In this document: piece after piece, positions 53,625 to 64,000 of the stretch | Numbering within the stretch: position 1 is the stretch's first letter | Layout of the letters: every line of letters begins with the position of its first letter | NCBI RefSeq assembly: GCF_003672135.1 | Contig: NC_039517.1 | Span: forward strand, 13,478,601 to 13,542,600 | Length of the DNA: 64,000 nt | Direction of reading: 5' to 3' | Origin: Ooceraea biroi | Taxonomy: Eukaryota; Arthropoda; Insecta; Hymenoptera; Formicidae | Notes under the pieces: generated by a model | What the model saw: the letters and a program-made list of their open reading frames with translations, nothing else | Databases searched by the model: none | What the model was told of the DNA's origin: nothing | Program-made: the position numbers and the translations under genes

Positions 53625-54796
53625 CCCATACAGCACAAAATATTCGGAGAATATTCTAACAACATGATTTCCATATATTCTAAGAATATTCGGAAAGAAT
53701 ATTCATAAATAGTTCCACGAATGTTCTAAATGTTATTGGTATGTTACTTGGTAAGTACTCAGAATATTCTAATGATATTTCAATGAATATTCTTATAATA
53801 TTTTATTTCTTATAATATTTCCCACAATATTCCTAGAATATCCTATACACTCTAAAAATGGCTTCATCGTAATTAAGTGTTTGAATTATACACATTTAAG
53901 CAGAAATAATGTTTGACTTATCAAACGCAAGTGGAAAAGCGTTTGAGTTTCAAACACTTTTGTATCAAACATTGCTATATATACATATATTAAAATTGTT
54001 TTGCTAAAATCAAACATGAGTCAAATTAAACAGATATATACGTTTGATTTTTAAACGGGAACAAAATAAAACACAATTTGTGTTTGATTATTAGAAAGTC
54101 AAACAGATTTATATTTCAAACACTTTCTAATTACACACTTATGAAACAAACACTTACAAACTTAAGCACTGAATTCTTACAAAATTGTAACAAACCAGAT
54201 GGCGCTCGCGGCGCAGTTTCTCGCGAGCAAGAGTTGCCTAACAAGGTATTTATTAAATCGCGATACACTGGGAATATCTGATAATCTGATGGTCGGACTA
54301 AGATGCAGTAATCTCTCGCTCTAGGAACCAATTCATCCACTACGCGCCAACAAATTTGTTAGACTTAAAACATATAAACATTTGATTTGCAGGAAATTTC
54401 AATTAAGTAGAAAATCAAACACCTTAATAACATAATTAATATAATTAAACACCAACCATAAACCCAACACTTATAAATGTTTGAAATGTCAAACATTAAT
54501 AAACATCTTGAAAACGGCGACAACGAAAGTGTTTGAAATTTTTAACACTTATTATTTAGAGTGTAGAATATCCTATAGAATATGTATAGAAACAGTCCAT
54601 AAACATACGCAAAATGTTCATAGAATATGCTACAGAATATTTATAAAACATTCAGAGAATGTGAGTTTTTGTCTACTTCAAATGTTCCATAGAAGGTTCA
54701 CAGAAACTTTGAAGCATTATATGAGAATATTTTTTTTTTTAACATTCTCCGATATTATTCTATGAATGATCATAGAACGATCTTCTGCTGTATGGG
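53625..54796 (+). repeat. CCCATACAGCAC repeat family, copy 3 (full length)
   Basis: Starts CCCATACAGCACAAAATATT and ends TGCTGTATGGG with TA on both sides (53623-53624, 54797-54798). The flanking repeat reads GATTACATTG in its uninterrupted form, which supports insertion at a TA. It is 1,172 bp and the best reference for copies 1 and 2. Many TTTGA-AATTTCAAACA words form internal palindromes; no transposase is seen. Confidence 0.82.
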
Positions 54797-56230
54797 TACA
54801 TTGCAAGAATAATGTATTTGATCACAAATTATCAAGTATGGATAAACAATATAACAAATATCTTTCAGGCTGAAATGTCTTTTATACGTTAACTCTTATA
54901 TTTGATATATTTTGAAAGAAATAGAAAGAATTACCTGTTATTAATCATTTGCACGTTCATGTCAAAATCACGCCATCAATTGCAGGGAACAAGAGAAGGA
55001 ACTGCAGCGCCATCAATATGGCGCGCATATACATTCGCGTAACTCAAAAGTATATTCTGAGAATGTACAAAAAATAATATACTATAAGAGATATTAAAAG
55101 TATATTTTGAGAATATACGAAACATAATATACTATAAGAAATGTACAAGGAATATTCTCGGTATATTATATACCGTACGTATATTCATAGTATGAGTATA
55201 GAATATTCGTATGATATCATGTGCTGTTAGGGATAACTAATTTATGGATATATACTATACATCCAATGGACGTTTGTACATGGACTTACTTTGGATTTAT
55301 TTATACTATCAATTTTTTGTCATAAAAAATAGTTGTAAGGCATAGCGTTACTTTATCTGTCACATAAAGGGTATAATTTTAATTTTCCGTCGTCATTTAT
55401 CATTTTTTATGGCGTGTGATACGCATATACGTAAAACCGATATTACATTTGTACGTCGTACGATAAATATTTTAAGCCTACTGAATGGCTAATTTCCAGA
55501 GATTCAAGAAATGTTTTATCCTATACTAGTCACTCATTGTCAATAGGCTTAAAAAATTTGTTATACGACAAATTAAGAGATACGGTAGTGTCTCGCGCCA
55601 AGTACCCAGGTAGCATAAAAATCCAAAAGACATCGCAAAGATATCCTTTAGATATCTTTTAATAAAAGACGCACTAATACACATCCATCTGCGTATCTTC
55701 CGTCAGAAATTGAAATCGGCGTAATGACAAAATGACGTACAAAGCGTAAAATAACCAAGTAGACATTTTATAGTAACATCTAATAAAATTACTAGATTAC
55801 GCATATTACGCTTACGCAAGTTAGGGAGCAGACATATGGAGCGTAACTTGCGTAAGAGTAACCTGCGTATTCTAGTGATTTAATAAAAGTTACCATGAAA
55901 TTGCGCTATTCTGAAAGCCGTCATTCCAATGGGGCGTAATTTGCTGAATTGCGCAAAAATACAACCAATCGCTGATTAGAGTTTCTGTTACAGAAATGTT
56001 AAACAAATTTGCGATTGGTTTTCGTAACCTACGCGCTTTGAAAAGTACGCCTCATGGGGAACCGGTACTCTGTGCATAAGTATGTGTGAGGCGGAATGTA
56101 TGTGATTCGAACCGGTACCCACGACATTCGCACGTACATACCATTCCAAACCTGATTCACATTAATGATAAGTACGTTATAATTAATAATTCATTAAGTT
56201 AAAATTAGAATATTAATATTACGAAATGAT
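54797..56230. repeat. Repeat-rich intergenic DNA
   Basis: The third unit of the direct repeat resumes near 54800-54990, then short palindromes (GTATATTCTGAGAATGTAC near 55045) and a dispersed repeat at 55671-55870 (see next entry). No gene supported. Confidence 0.4.
55671..55870 (+). repeat. Dispersed repeat R1, left copy
   Basis: CACTAATACACATCCATCTG followed by CGTATCTTCCGTCAGAAATTG, then GACGTACAAAGCGTAAAATAAC. The same order of words recurs at 58235-58410, on the other side of the GDH pseudogene. Confidence 0.65.
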
Positions 56231-56541
56231 TAAGGTCACAGAAAATTGGCATATATCTTATCGCGCCACGCCACTTTGCCACCAAATGCTTTTCAGTGGC
56301 CTGTAGTCGCACAAAGTTCCAGCATAGGCAGTTTTGGTCTTGACAATTGTTCTTAACATCTTTGAGAGTTGTTTGTCGAAAGAGATAATCCCGTGTATGT
56401 CGAAGGAGATCACGAAGGGCTTAAAAAGCCACCTCAAGTTCCAGTTTATTTGAATTACCCATTGAATTACAAGCACAGTTTTGATTGTCGAAATCTGTAA
56501 TTATCGTAATTCGTAGAATACAATCTTGTGACTAAAATAAT

Positions 56542-57775
56542 TTAGAAAGCGAGACCAGCCTCGGAGTAAGTAGTGAATATCTTCTCAATCGAGTTGACGT
56601 ACGCGGCTGTCCTCAGGTCGAGTCCGAGATTAAAATCTCATGGCAGTTTTCATGATAGCCTGGAAGTAATAAAACGTTGCTTAAAGTCTGAATTTCATTT
56701 AATAATTATTATTTAACGAATAATGAAATATAATAATAGAAATAATAATGAAATAATAATGAATAATAAAAATAAAATGTTCCTATTTCGTATAAATATG
56801 GCATCTCGATTATATCGATCGAGGTAATTACCCTAGCTGATCTCTCCATCGTGTAATCTAGACCAGAATGAACGATGTCCTTTTCGGAAGCGCCAGATAT
56901 ACGTTTCTGGAAGGCCTCGGACGGTGTGACGGGTATGCGGCCACCAACGCGACCGAACCTACGTTCCAGAGACTCCTGTACCGATTCTGTAGAAAGAAAT
57001 TTAGAAGATTAGCTTATTGTGTCTGCGAGTCTGAACTTTAATCGAGTCACTGTTACTTAATGTGACTCAACGTACCTAAAAGATGGTAATTGGACTCCCT
57101 TTCGTACTTGAAGGTCAAACGGCCGTACGATACATGGTTCAGATTTTTTAACCACTCGAAGAACGAGACTGTGACACCACCGGCGTTAATGTACAGATCC
57201 GGGATTACAAGAATGTTCCTGTCGATCAGGATTTTATCCGCTGCTGGGGCGGTCGGTCCATTAGCAGCCTCCGCGATAATTTTCGCCTGTCGAAAAATAC
57301 GATTTGAATGAAAAATTTTATTATCCAGTATCTTTATGAGAGAAATAAAAAATTGAAATCTTCTTTCGCAGAAATAATCCGTACCTGGATACGTCCTGCG
57401 TTGTCTTTGTTAATTACTTTCTCTATAGCGGCAGGTATAAATCGCATGGCTCGTACATGAGATTCTCGCCTTCGTACGGTTTGGCGCCCGGAAAACCAAC
57501 GATGGTGCCGTTCTCTATGCGATACTCTTCCAATTCCTGCAAAAAATAACACGAGAAGCAAAATCAGAAAATTTTTTTGTCTCGTATAATCGATGAAAAT
57601 TTAGGCTCACAAATTATTAAAGCGTAAATGCTAAGATAAACACATTTCTTCATTTATCTTCGGGTCGATGCCCTCTGAATTGTAAATGGAGCCGTCGTGC
57701 TCAATCACGCCTATGCAAGCAGCACCCGCCGGTTAAGTAACGCATCGAGTGCAGACCTACATTACCAAAACCTTG
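56542..57775 (-). pseudogene. Gdh: Glutamate dehydrogenase (mitochondrial) pseudogene, five exons
   Basis: Exons on the minus strand at about 57653-57775, 57385-57536, 57076-57286, 56832-56986 and 56542-56659, most with canonical splice sites. Reads [88 protein letters not shown] and the end [20 protein letters not shown]. Lesions: a 2-base loss after LT in the first exon, its splice donor GTAAAT read as ATAAAT, a 4-base loss in the second, and a one-base insertion in the last (ATGAGATTTT then AATCTC). The first half of the gene is absent. GDH is a normal host enzyme for glutamate; this copy cannot encode it unless the sequence has errors. Confidence 0.88.
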
Positions 57776-58229
57776 CACAATAAATGATAATTTATTAGAT
57801 AAATGTAATACAATAAAATTATACAATAAAATATTATAAAATAAAACTGGTCATTTTATAACAGTGTAATATCTTGATGTTAGATCTGTTTATGTTGTTT
57901 GTTTCCAAAAAATTCATGCACTTAAAGTGAGAATATATAAATTAATTTGAGAAAAAGAGTTCAGAAAGAGAAAGCAAAGATTCTACATGCAAAAACAATA
58001 CGACAGACCTATTAATATACAGCTATAACCTTAAAATTTTGTATTGACAAAATCGTAAGCAAGTGGATTGAATATAATAGAACTCTATAGCTGATATAAT
58101 AAATTCTATATAACGATAATTATTAACTTACCCTGATTTGATCCTTATTCATGTTTTTGTTTAAACTTTTTGTGTATAATACACAATATCCTTTTTGTAA
58201 CACATAATAACACGCACGAACTGGCACGA
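57776..58229. other. AT-rich DNA without a gene
   Basis: Nothing supported between the GDH pseudogene and the repeat. Confidence 0.5.
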
Positions 58230-58407
58230 ACACGCACTAATACACATCCATCGGCGTATCTTCCGCCAGAAATTGAAATCGACGTAATGACAAAACGACG
58301 TAACAGCGTAAAATAACTAGGCGGAAGTTTTCTAGTAACTTCAGGTTACGCTTTACGCAAGTTACGCTCCGTGGGGAGGCACCCTTACGCTCCATGTGAC
58401 GGCACCC
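58230..58407 (+). repeat. Dispersed repeat R1, right copy
   Basis: CACTAATACACATCCATCGG, CGTATCTTCCGCCAGAAATTG, GACGTAACAGCGTAAAATAAC as at 55671. With the left copy it brackets the GDH pseudogene in the same orientation. Confidence 0.65.
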
Positions 58408-58613
58408 TTACTGCTCGAAAGTTTTAAGTTGTCGCTAACGCGCGCCCGTTCGTCCGATTGTTTCGTTTCGTTCGCTCTCGTTTCTTTGTAACGATTCTGT
58501 AACGGCACACGTAGTGCATGGACAGTACATTCTTTGTGTTTTTAATAAAACGTGTTCTCACAAGATCATATTAATGTTCACATCGCCTTGCGGTTATCAC
58601 GGAAACATTAACA
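58408..58613 (+). repeat. Copia 5' LTR (5' truncated)
   Basis: From TTACTGCTCGAAAG to ATTAACA, matching the last 200 bases of the 3' LTR with few differences. The first part TGTTGAGGATATG is missing. Confidence 0.85.
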
Positions 58614-58630
58614 TGGTAGCAGAGCGTGGT
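58614..58630 (+). promoter_or_regulatory. Copia primer-binding site
   Basis: TGGTAGCAGAGCGTGGT directly follows the LTR; the beginning TGGTAGCAGAG fits the 3' end of an initiator tRNA-Met. Confidence 0.75.
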
Positions 58631-58747
58631 TACTGCTGATCGCGAAGAGAGGTTAGAGAACTTTATGCTACGCGGCCGCTCAGTGTGTGGTCGTCCTGTT
58701 CCTGTCGTGCTTGTGCAAGAGTGAGATTTGGTCTGAGATCGCTTTGC

Positions 58748-59610
58748 ATGGAAAGAAGCATGGAAGGCACATCGTATCAGGCGATTGAGAAGTTACGGGG
58801 AGCAGAGAACTGGAACATTTGGAAGTTCGCAGTACGAAACCTTTTGCGCGGGACTGAAGGTGCATACGAGGTGTGCGAAGGTGATGTCGTGAAGCCACGC
58901 AGTATCGCTCAAGGAGCAACCACTGAGCAGCAAGCTGCTTATCAAGCTAAGCTAAGAGTTTGGGACAAGGCGGATCGTGCGGCGTGTCAAATAATCGTAA
59001 GGACTCGAATCAAAGGTAATGGCGTTACTGATAACCTGTGATGGTGCGCGAGACATGTGGATAAAATTGCACGGAATTTTTGAACAGCAAACGAAGCAGG
59101 CCGCTCATGTCGTGCAGGCAGAATTCTTTAGTTTCTGCATGGACCCGTCCGACAACATGGTGGCACACATCGCAAAATTCGAAGAACTCGTATTGCGTAT
59201 GCAGCAATTAAACGTTAAGCCTGACGTATCGTCCATTATGGTGAAGTTATTGGATACTTTGCCAGAAGAGTACGACAGTTTGCGACAAGCATGGTGGGCT
59301 AGGCCGGATGAGCAACAAACGCTTGAAAATTTAGTGGCATTGTTGACTTCTAATGAGAAGCGGAGGCAGTATCAGAACCGAAAACAAGATGGAATGGCGC
59401 TGGCGGCGGCACAGGTAACATCGCAAGTTAAAAGTGACCGCAAAGATGGCGCTAGCGGAGCTAGACCCAAGTAGCAGAAGAAATCTACCAATGAGAAAGC
59501 CAAGACAACGAAGAAGATCTTCAAATGTTACCGATGTGGTGAAACGGGACATATTCGTCGAAACTGTCCGGATGCGAAGCCGAAAAAGACGTCTGATGCT
59601 GAGCAAGCGT
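58748..59610 (+). pseudogene. gag: Copia Gag with zinc knuckle, frameshifted
   Basis: MERSMEGTSYQAIEKLRGAE at 58748, W-x-x-W region NWNIWKFAVRNLLRG, then after a frameshift near 59025 DMWIKLHGIFEQQTKQAAHV to 59474, a TAG there, and after another change KCYRCGETGHIRRNCP, the CCHC knuckle, at about 59525-59575. Typical Copia Gag order. Confidence 0.82.
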
Positions 59611-59612
59611 AC

Positions 59613-60775
59613 GTGAGTGAAAGTATGGCAGTCAAATATAATGATAAGTCGTGGATCGTGGATACTGGTGCAACCGACCATATAACCAATGATAATACAT
59701 GGTTTGCGACATATCAACGCTTTGAGACTCCTGTAACAATCAAAGTAGGTGATCGGTCAACGATGGAAGCGCTAGGAAAAGGCACTATTAAAATTGAGGC
59801 TGCTGTTGACGATCAATGGCTACCAGGATGCATGTACAACGTACTCTACGCTCCAAGTGCAAGAAAGAATTTATTTGCTGTGACGTCAGCGTTGGATTAC
59901 GGTCTGACGTTTCAATCATCAAAAACTGAATGCAAATTCATAAAGGATGGCGTTGTAAAGGCACGCGGCATTCGAGTCGGACAATTGTTCAACATGGTGA
60001 TACGTGTGAAGAAACCAGACGTTTCAATCGAAAGCGAGGTTAATTTATCTTCGAGAAGTTCCTTGCAGCTTTGGCATGAGCGATTGGGACACCAAAGTAA
60101 GCGTCATGTTTATTTTGTATGCTTCACATGTGATTACACGAAATATCGAATGGTCTATTTCCTTAAAGAAAAGTCAGAGGTAGCAAGCAAGATTAAGGAA
60201 ATGTTACAGGTGATGAAGACTCAGCTTGGAAAACCCATTAAGAAATTTTAGTGCGATGGCGGTCGTGAATTCGAGAATCAGGAAGTGCGCAAACTTCTGA
60301 AAGCGGATGGAGTGAAGTTCATCGTAACAAACCCATACACGCCTGAGCAAAATGGGTGCGCCGAAAGAACAAATAGAACGGTAGTTGAGGCAGCACGAAC
60401 TATGCTGCTAGCTAAGAATCTTCCAAAATTATTGTGGGCAGAGGCTGTGAATACAGCTGTCTACGTGCTAAATCGTACAGGACCGAGCTGCATCGATAGG
60501 AAGGCACCATACGAATTATTTACGGGAAGATCGTCGAACTTAAAAACGCCCTATGTCTTTGGAACAGGCTGTTATATACATACACCGAAACAGTAACGAA
60601 AGAAATGGGATGCTAAAGGGCAACATGGAATTTTCGTTGGCTACTCAGCAGACATCGATGGATTTCGAGTGTGGATTAAAGCGAAGAATCAAGTAATTCG
60701 CAGTAAGAATGTAGTATTCGAACCAGAAGGCACAAGTAAGTCTTTGGCGTTGGTTCCTGTAGAGGCTGAAGAGAA
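59613..60775 (+). pseudogene. pol: Copia protease and integrase with internal deletion
   Basis: Protease: WIVDTGATDHIT (D-T-G). The zinc-like pre-integrase part LQLWHERLGHQSKRHV is followed directly by YFVCFTCDYTKYRMVYFLKE, so the first catalytic Asp region of the integrase is deleted near 60108. The second Asp is in CDGGREFENQEV after a TAG at 60249, and the Glu in PEQNGCAERTNRTVVE. A stop at 60594 after HTPKQ then the core to the palindrome at 60777. It cannot integrate. Confidence 0.85.
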
Positions 60776-60776
60776 G

Positions 60777-61454
60777 AGGAGCGCCTCAGTTGGACACAGT
60801 TTACTTGGACACGTTGCAAGTGGACACCGTTTATTTGGACACCGTTCACTTGGACACCGTTCACTTGGACACCGTGCAGATGGACACCGTTAACTTGCAC
60901 ACCGTGCAGTTGGACACAGAAAAATGCACACCGTTCACTTGGACACCGTTAATGTGCACATGTATCATTTGGACACAGAAAAATGCACACTGTGCAGTTG
61001 GACACCGTTCACTTGGACACCGTTCACTTGGACACCGTTTACTTGGACACCGTTCAGTTGCGCACCGTTCAGTTGGACACCATTTATTTCGACACGGAAA
61101 GACATGAAAAAAAGCGTTTTCCACCCACATACTCTGCGAGGGGGGGTGCGGGTGGGGGCCTTTGGCCTTTGGCCCCCACCCGCACCCCCCTTCGGTGTGT
61201 GTGTGTGCGTGTGCGTGCGCAAACAACTATGTCCATCTTTCCGTGTCCAACTGCACGGTGCGCAATTGAATGGTGTCCAAGTGAACGGGGTCCAACTGCA
61301 CAGTGTGCATTTTCTGTGTCCAAATGATACATGTGCACATTAACGGTGTCCAAGTGAACGGTGTGCATTTTTCTGTGTCCAAGTGCACGGTGTCCAAGTG
61401 AACGGTGTCCACTTGCAACGTGTCAAGTGAACTGTGTCCAAGTGATATACACTC
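60777..61454. mobile_element. Palindromic minisatellite element with 9-bp TSD
   Basis: Flanked by GAAGAGAAG on both sides (60768-60776, 61455-61463). The left arm is tandem TTGGACACCGTTCAC-like units, the right arm the inverse (ACGGTGTCCAAGTG), around a GC-rich centre that is itself a hairpin (GGGTGCGGGTGGGGGCC and inverse) plus GT repeats. Removing it restores the Copia frame order. No coding; the frames on both strands are by-products of the 15-bp unit. Confidence 0.8.
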
Positions 61455-61463
61455 GAAGAGAAG

Positions 61464-63056
61464 TTGGATATTCCAGAGCGGACGGCAGCTGAATCCGTGG
61501 AGGAAACTGCATCTGAACCTGAGCAGTGGTTCAGTGGAAACACCAAAGCAAAATCTACGAAACAGAGATAGAATAAAGCGACCAGTGCTCGTTGAAGTGC
61601 TTTTAACTGAAATAGGTTAACTGAAGAATTACACTGAAGCAAGAGTTCACCTGATAAACATTTCTGGCAAAAAGCTATGGATGAAGAGATGACTTCGTTG
61701 CGAGAAAATTCAACCTGGACACTAGTGAAACTACCCCTGATCGTAAACCGATATCAAATCGCTGGTCTATCGGATTAAACGGAAGGCGAATGGTGATATT
61801 GATCGCTACAAGGCTCGCCTAGTCGTTCGCGGGTTTAGTCAACAAGAAGGGCTGGATTACAATGAGACTTTTAGTCCGGTGGCACGTTTCGATACCATTC
61901 GTTCGGCTCTGAGCATTGCGGCACGAGAACAGCTAAAGACAGCACAGTTCGATGTGCAAGCAGCCTTCCTCAATAGTACGATTGACGAGGAAATGTACAT
62001 GCTACAACCGGAAGGATTTGATGATGGCAGTGGACGTGTCTGTAAACTTCAGAAGAGTTTGTACGGTCTGAAGCAGTCTCCAGATGTTGGAGTCAGCGTT
62101 TCAAGCAAGTTCTGCTTGATTTCAAGTTACACGAGAGCACAGCGGATCCATGTCTGTTTTACCACGTCACTGAAGAGGATAAATTGATTGTGGTACTGTA
62201 TGTAGACGATGGAATGGTTGTCGCAATAAGGATGGCAAGAATCAACGAATTTTGGAAAGGTTGAAGCGAGAGTTCAAGATAACGTTTGGACTCTTGAGTG
62301 CTTCTTGAATATCCAAATTAGACGTGATAACGACGGCTCGATGTTTATTAATCAGAAGCGATATACTGAAACAATAATCAAACCTTCAATATGGAGAAGC
62401 AAAGCCGGTGTCGACCCCGATTGAAAAAGGTTCACAAACGATGGAGCAATCAAGTGATCAAGAACGGAAGCTCCATATAGGGAGGCAATAGGTTGCCTCA
62501 TGTATCTGGCAGTAGCAACACGACCGGATATCGCGTATACCATTAGTTACTTGTCTCAGTTCCTCGAAAGACCAACGGAACGACATTGGACGATGGTCAA
62601 GCGAGTCCTGAGATATCTTCAAGGTACAGTGGCGTACGGAATCAAGTACGGATCGCATGAAGAATCCGAGCTGATAGGATACAGCGACGCAGATTTCGCC
62701 AATGATCCGGAAACTCGCAGGTCTGTGAGTGGAATCCTATTCAAGTACAACGGTGGAGTAATCATGTGGATGAGCAAGCGTCAGCAGAGTGTGACACTTT
62801 CTACGATGGAGGTGAATACGTAGCTGCAAGCGAAGGTGCAAAAGAAGCTGTGTGGCTAAATAGACTGTTCAGTGAAATAGCCTCGTTAGACCAAGTGCCA
62901 GTGATATTTATAGACAACGCGAGTGCAAAAGCTTGCCAAAACCCTAGTTTTCATAAGCGTTCCAAACATATTGCAGTGCGTTATCATTTTGTGCGAGAAT
63001 GTGTTGAGACAGATCAATTGATAGTTAAATACATTCGATCAGAAGCAAGTAGCTGA
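61464..63056 (+). pseudogene. pol: Copia reverse transcriptase and RNase H, multiple frameshifts
   Basis: Pieces: KAMDEEMTSLRENSTWTL, RLVVRGFSQQEGLDYNETFS-type order at about 61805-61870 and DVQAAFLNSTIDEEMYMLQP, CKLQKSLYGLKQSP, YVDDGMVV near 62201, then YLAVATRPDIAYTISYLSQF, VKRVLRYLQGTVAYGIKYGS, YSDADFANDPETRRSVSG, SKRQQSVTLSTMEVN and HKRSKHIAVRYHFVRECV. Frames change several times and stops occur. The catalytic YVDD is intact in its own frame. Confidence 0.85.
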
Positions 63057-63281
63057 TATTTTGACAAAGCCGATTTTGCGTATTCAGTATGAGAGATTGC
63101 GTGACCAATTGGGTTTGATTGAGTGAATGAGTATTAGAGTAACGGAATATTATATTGTACTGATTTACATTTATTTGTGTTATGTATGAAAGAGGGTATG
63201 ATGTATGGTTACTTTCGTTGATTTCGTTTATTATTTATAAACGTTTATTGTATGCACTACAATGTTTGATTTAAGGGGGAG

Positions 63282-63534
63282 TGTTGAGGATATGTAATCC
63301 GCCATTGGATAGTGCATTAGTGAGTTGGTATTACTGCTCGAAAGCTTTAAGTTGTCGCTAACGCGCGCCCGTTCGTCCGATTGTTTCGTTTCGTTCGCTC
63401 TCGTTTCTTTGTAACGATTCTGTAACGGCAACGTAGTGCATGGACAGTACATTCTTTGTGTTTTTAATAAAACGTGTTCTCACAAGAGCATATTATGTTC
63501 ACATCGCCCTGCGGTTATCACGGAAACATTAACA
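63282..63534 (+). repeat. Copia 3' LTR (253 bp)
   Basis: Follows the polypurine tract TTAAGGGGGAG. Starts TGTTGAGGATATGTAATCC, ends ATTAACA; contains AATAAA near 63466. Next bases CGAGT belong to the other Copia. Confidence 0.85.
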
Positions 63535-63974
63535 CGAGTACCTTCTGGTGTTTCAACAGACATTGGCCAGATACATCTGTATGTATTACTTCACCGGTTT
63601 TGTAGTTGCTCGTTCGCGACATTTCCGAACGCCAGCCGGTGAGACTTCCCGAGTTGGCACGCGTCACAAAAGAAATCGCCTTTGTTTGATAGCTCGACAC
63701 CGTGAACCAGACTTTTCTGCACTAATTCACGTAACGCGTGACTGTTCAAGTGACCCATTCTCTCGTGACAAACTTGAAGATTAATTGTTGATATATTAGC
63801 TTCAGCGTTGTTGCTCGCCGCATCCATCCGAAACAGCATTCGATATATCTCGTTTTCTTGCTTCACTCCCGATGCCAACAGCACATTTCCAGTGAAAACG
63901 TTTCGGCAAGATGGTGTAAAGGCACCGGCAACATGAGAGGGCGATGATGGCACGGAAAAACGCAAAATGTCCAT
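63535..63974 (-). pseudogene. Second Copia, pre-integrase region (truncated by the first)
   Basis: Minus-strand frame (63591-63974): INLQVCHERMGHLNSHALRE, FFCDACQLGKSHRLAFGN, the HHCC-like pre-integrase region, then after a frame change KTGEVIHTDVSGQ, the start of the integrase core. The Copia above is inserted in it. The element continues beyond the window end. Confidence 0.82.
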
Positions 63975-64000
63975 ACGTTGCCGGTGATCATGACGTTATT

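Larger units (their letters stand above)
58408..63534 (+). mobile_element. Copia retrotransposon (5' LTR truncated)
   Basis: Gag, protease, part of integrase, RT and RNase H in the Copia order between a truncated 5' LTR and a 253-bp 3' LTR. It carries frameshifts, stops, a deletion in the integrase and a 678-bp palindromic insertion (60777-61454). Confidence 0.9.

Noticed and set aside
56258..56476. 72-codon minus-strand frame downstream of GDH
   Set aside because: Likely untranslated or chance; no domain, and it lies after the GDH stop.
60669..61642. Several repeated-peptide frames ([25 protein letters not shown])
   Set aside because: They are translations of the 15-bp minisatellite on both strands and not proteins.

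Overview
The window reads as an insect chromosome, most likely a hymenopteran and quite possibly an ant; that is an inference from gene content and repeat style, not from a species-specific marker. Host genes are sparse and broken by introns: a KCTD3/SHKBP1-type BTB gene fragment (25.6-26.4 kb, + strand) and a glutamate dehydrogenase pseudogene (56.5-57.8 kb, - strand). Almost everything else is transposable elements, many nested in each other with visible target-site duplications (TSDs), so this looks like a TE island. There is one 100-N assembly gap at 1162-1261.

Layout. 0-5.9 kb: remnant of an unidentified protein, the gap, then a decayed BEL/Pao element. 6.2-6.5 kb: solo LTR. 7.2-10.4 kb: Penelope-like element with inverted pLTRs. 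10.4-11.2 kb: minus-strand Copia 3' end with LTR. 11.4-14.0 kb: BEL/Pao 5' half, cut by a Transib-like element (14.0-15.75 kb). 16-22.4 kb: MITEs, a 1.6 kb near-perfect palindrome carrying tRNA-like arms, and a TA-flanked repeat family seen three times in the window. 22.9-25.4 kb: minus-strand Copia whose middle is replaced by a hAT transposase. 27.06-39.9 kb: DNA of bacterial origin. 42.35-48.86 kb: a young, complete BEL/Pao with 456-bp LTRs. 49-52.7 kb: a composite of GTCCAT-rich arms with nested elements. 53-56 kb: repeats. 58.4-63.5 kb: a Copia element inserted in a second Copia (63.5-64 kb, minus).

The notable find is the bacterial block at about 27,057-39,888. It holds an IS982-type transposase, a large protein with an OTU cysteine-protease domain followed by a Ulp1/C48-like domain, possible HEPN-like motifs and TPR repeats, an IS3 OrfA fragment, two group II intron domain V hairpins and an IS66 transposase N-terminal region. 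This repertoire is typical of arthropod endosymbionts such as Rickettsiales (Wolbachia, Rickettsia). The block is not contamination. Eukaryotic elements sit inside the bacterial genes with TSDs: a 937-bp solo LTR inside IS982 (AGGG/AGAG), a 1,548-bp DNA transposon (9-bp TSD ATACCACAG), a 3.3-kb LTR-like insert (AAGT) itself carrying a mariner (TA), a 139-bp Harbinger-like MITE (TAA) and a 144-bp MITE (ATA). The bacterial frames resume on the other side of at least the solo LTR, the 9-bp-TSD transposon, the LTR-like insert and the Harbinger-like MITE. The genes also carry frameshifts and stops, so the transfer looks old and non-functional as protein.

No CRISPR array, rRNA gene, intact tRNA gene or replication origin was seen. 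Most long apparent reading frames in the GC-rich and CA/GT-rich stretches are not genes.
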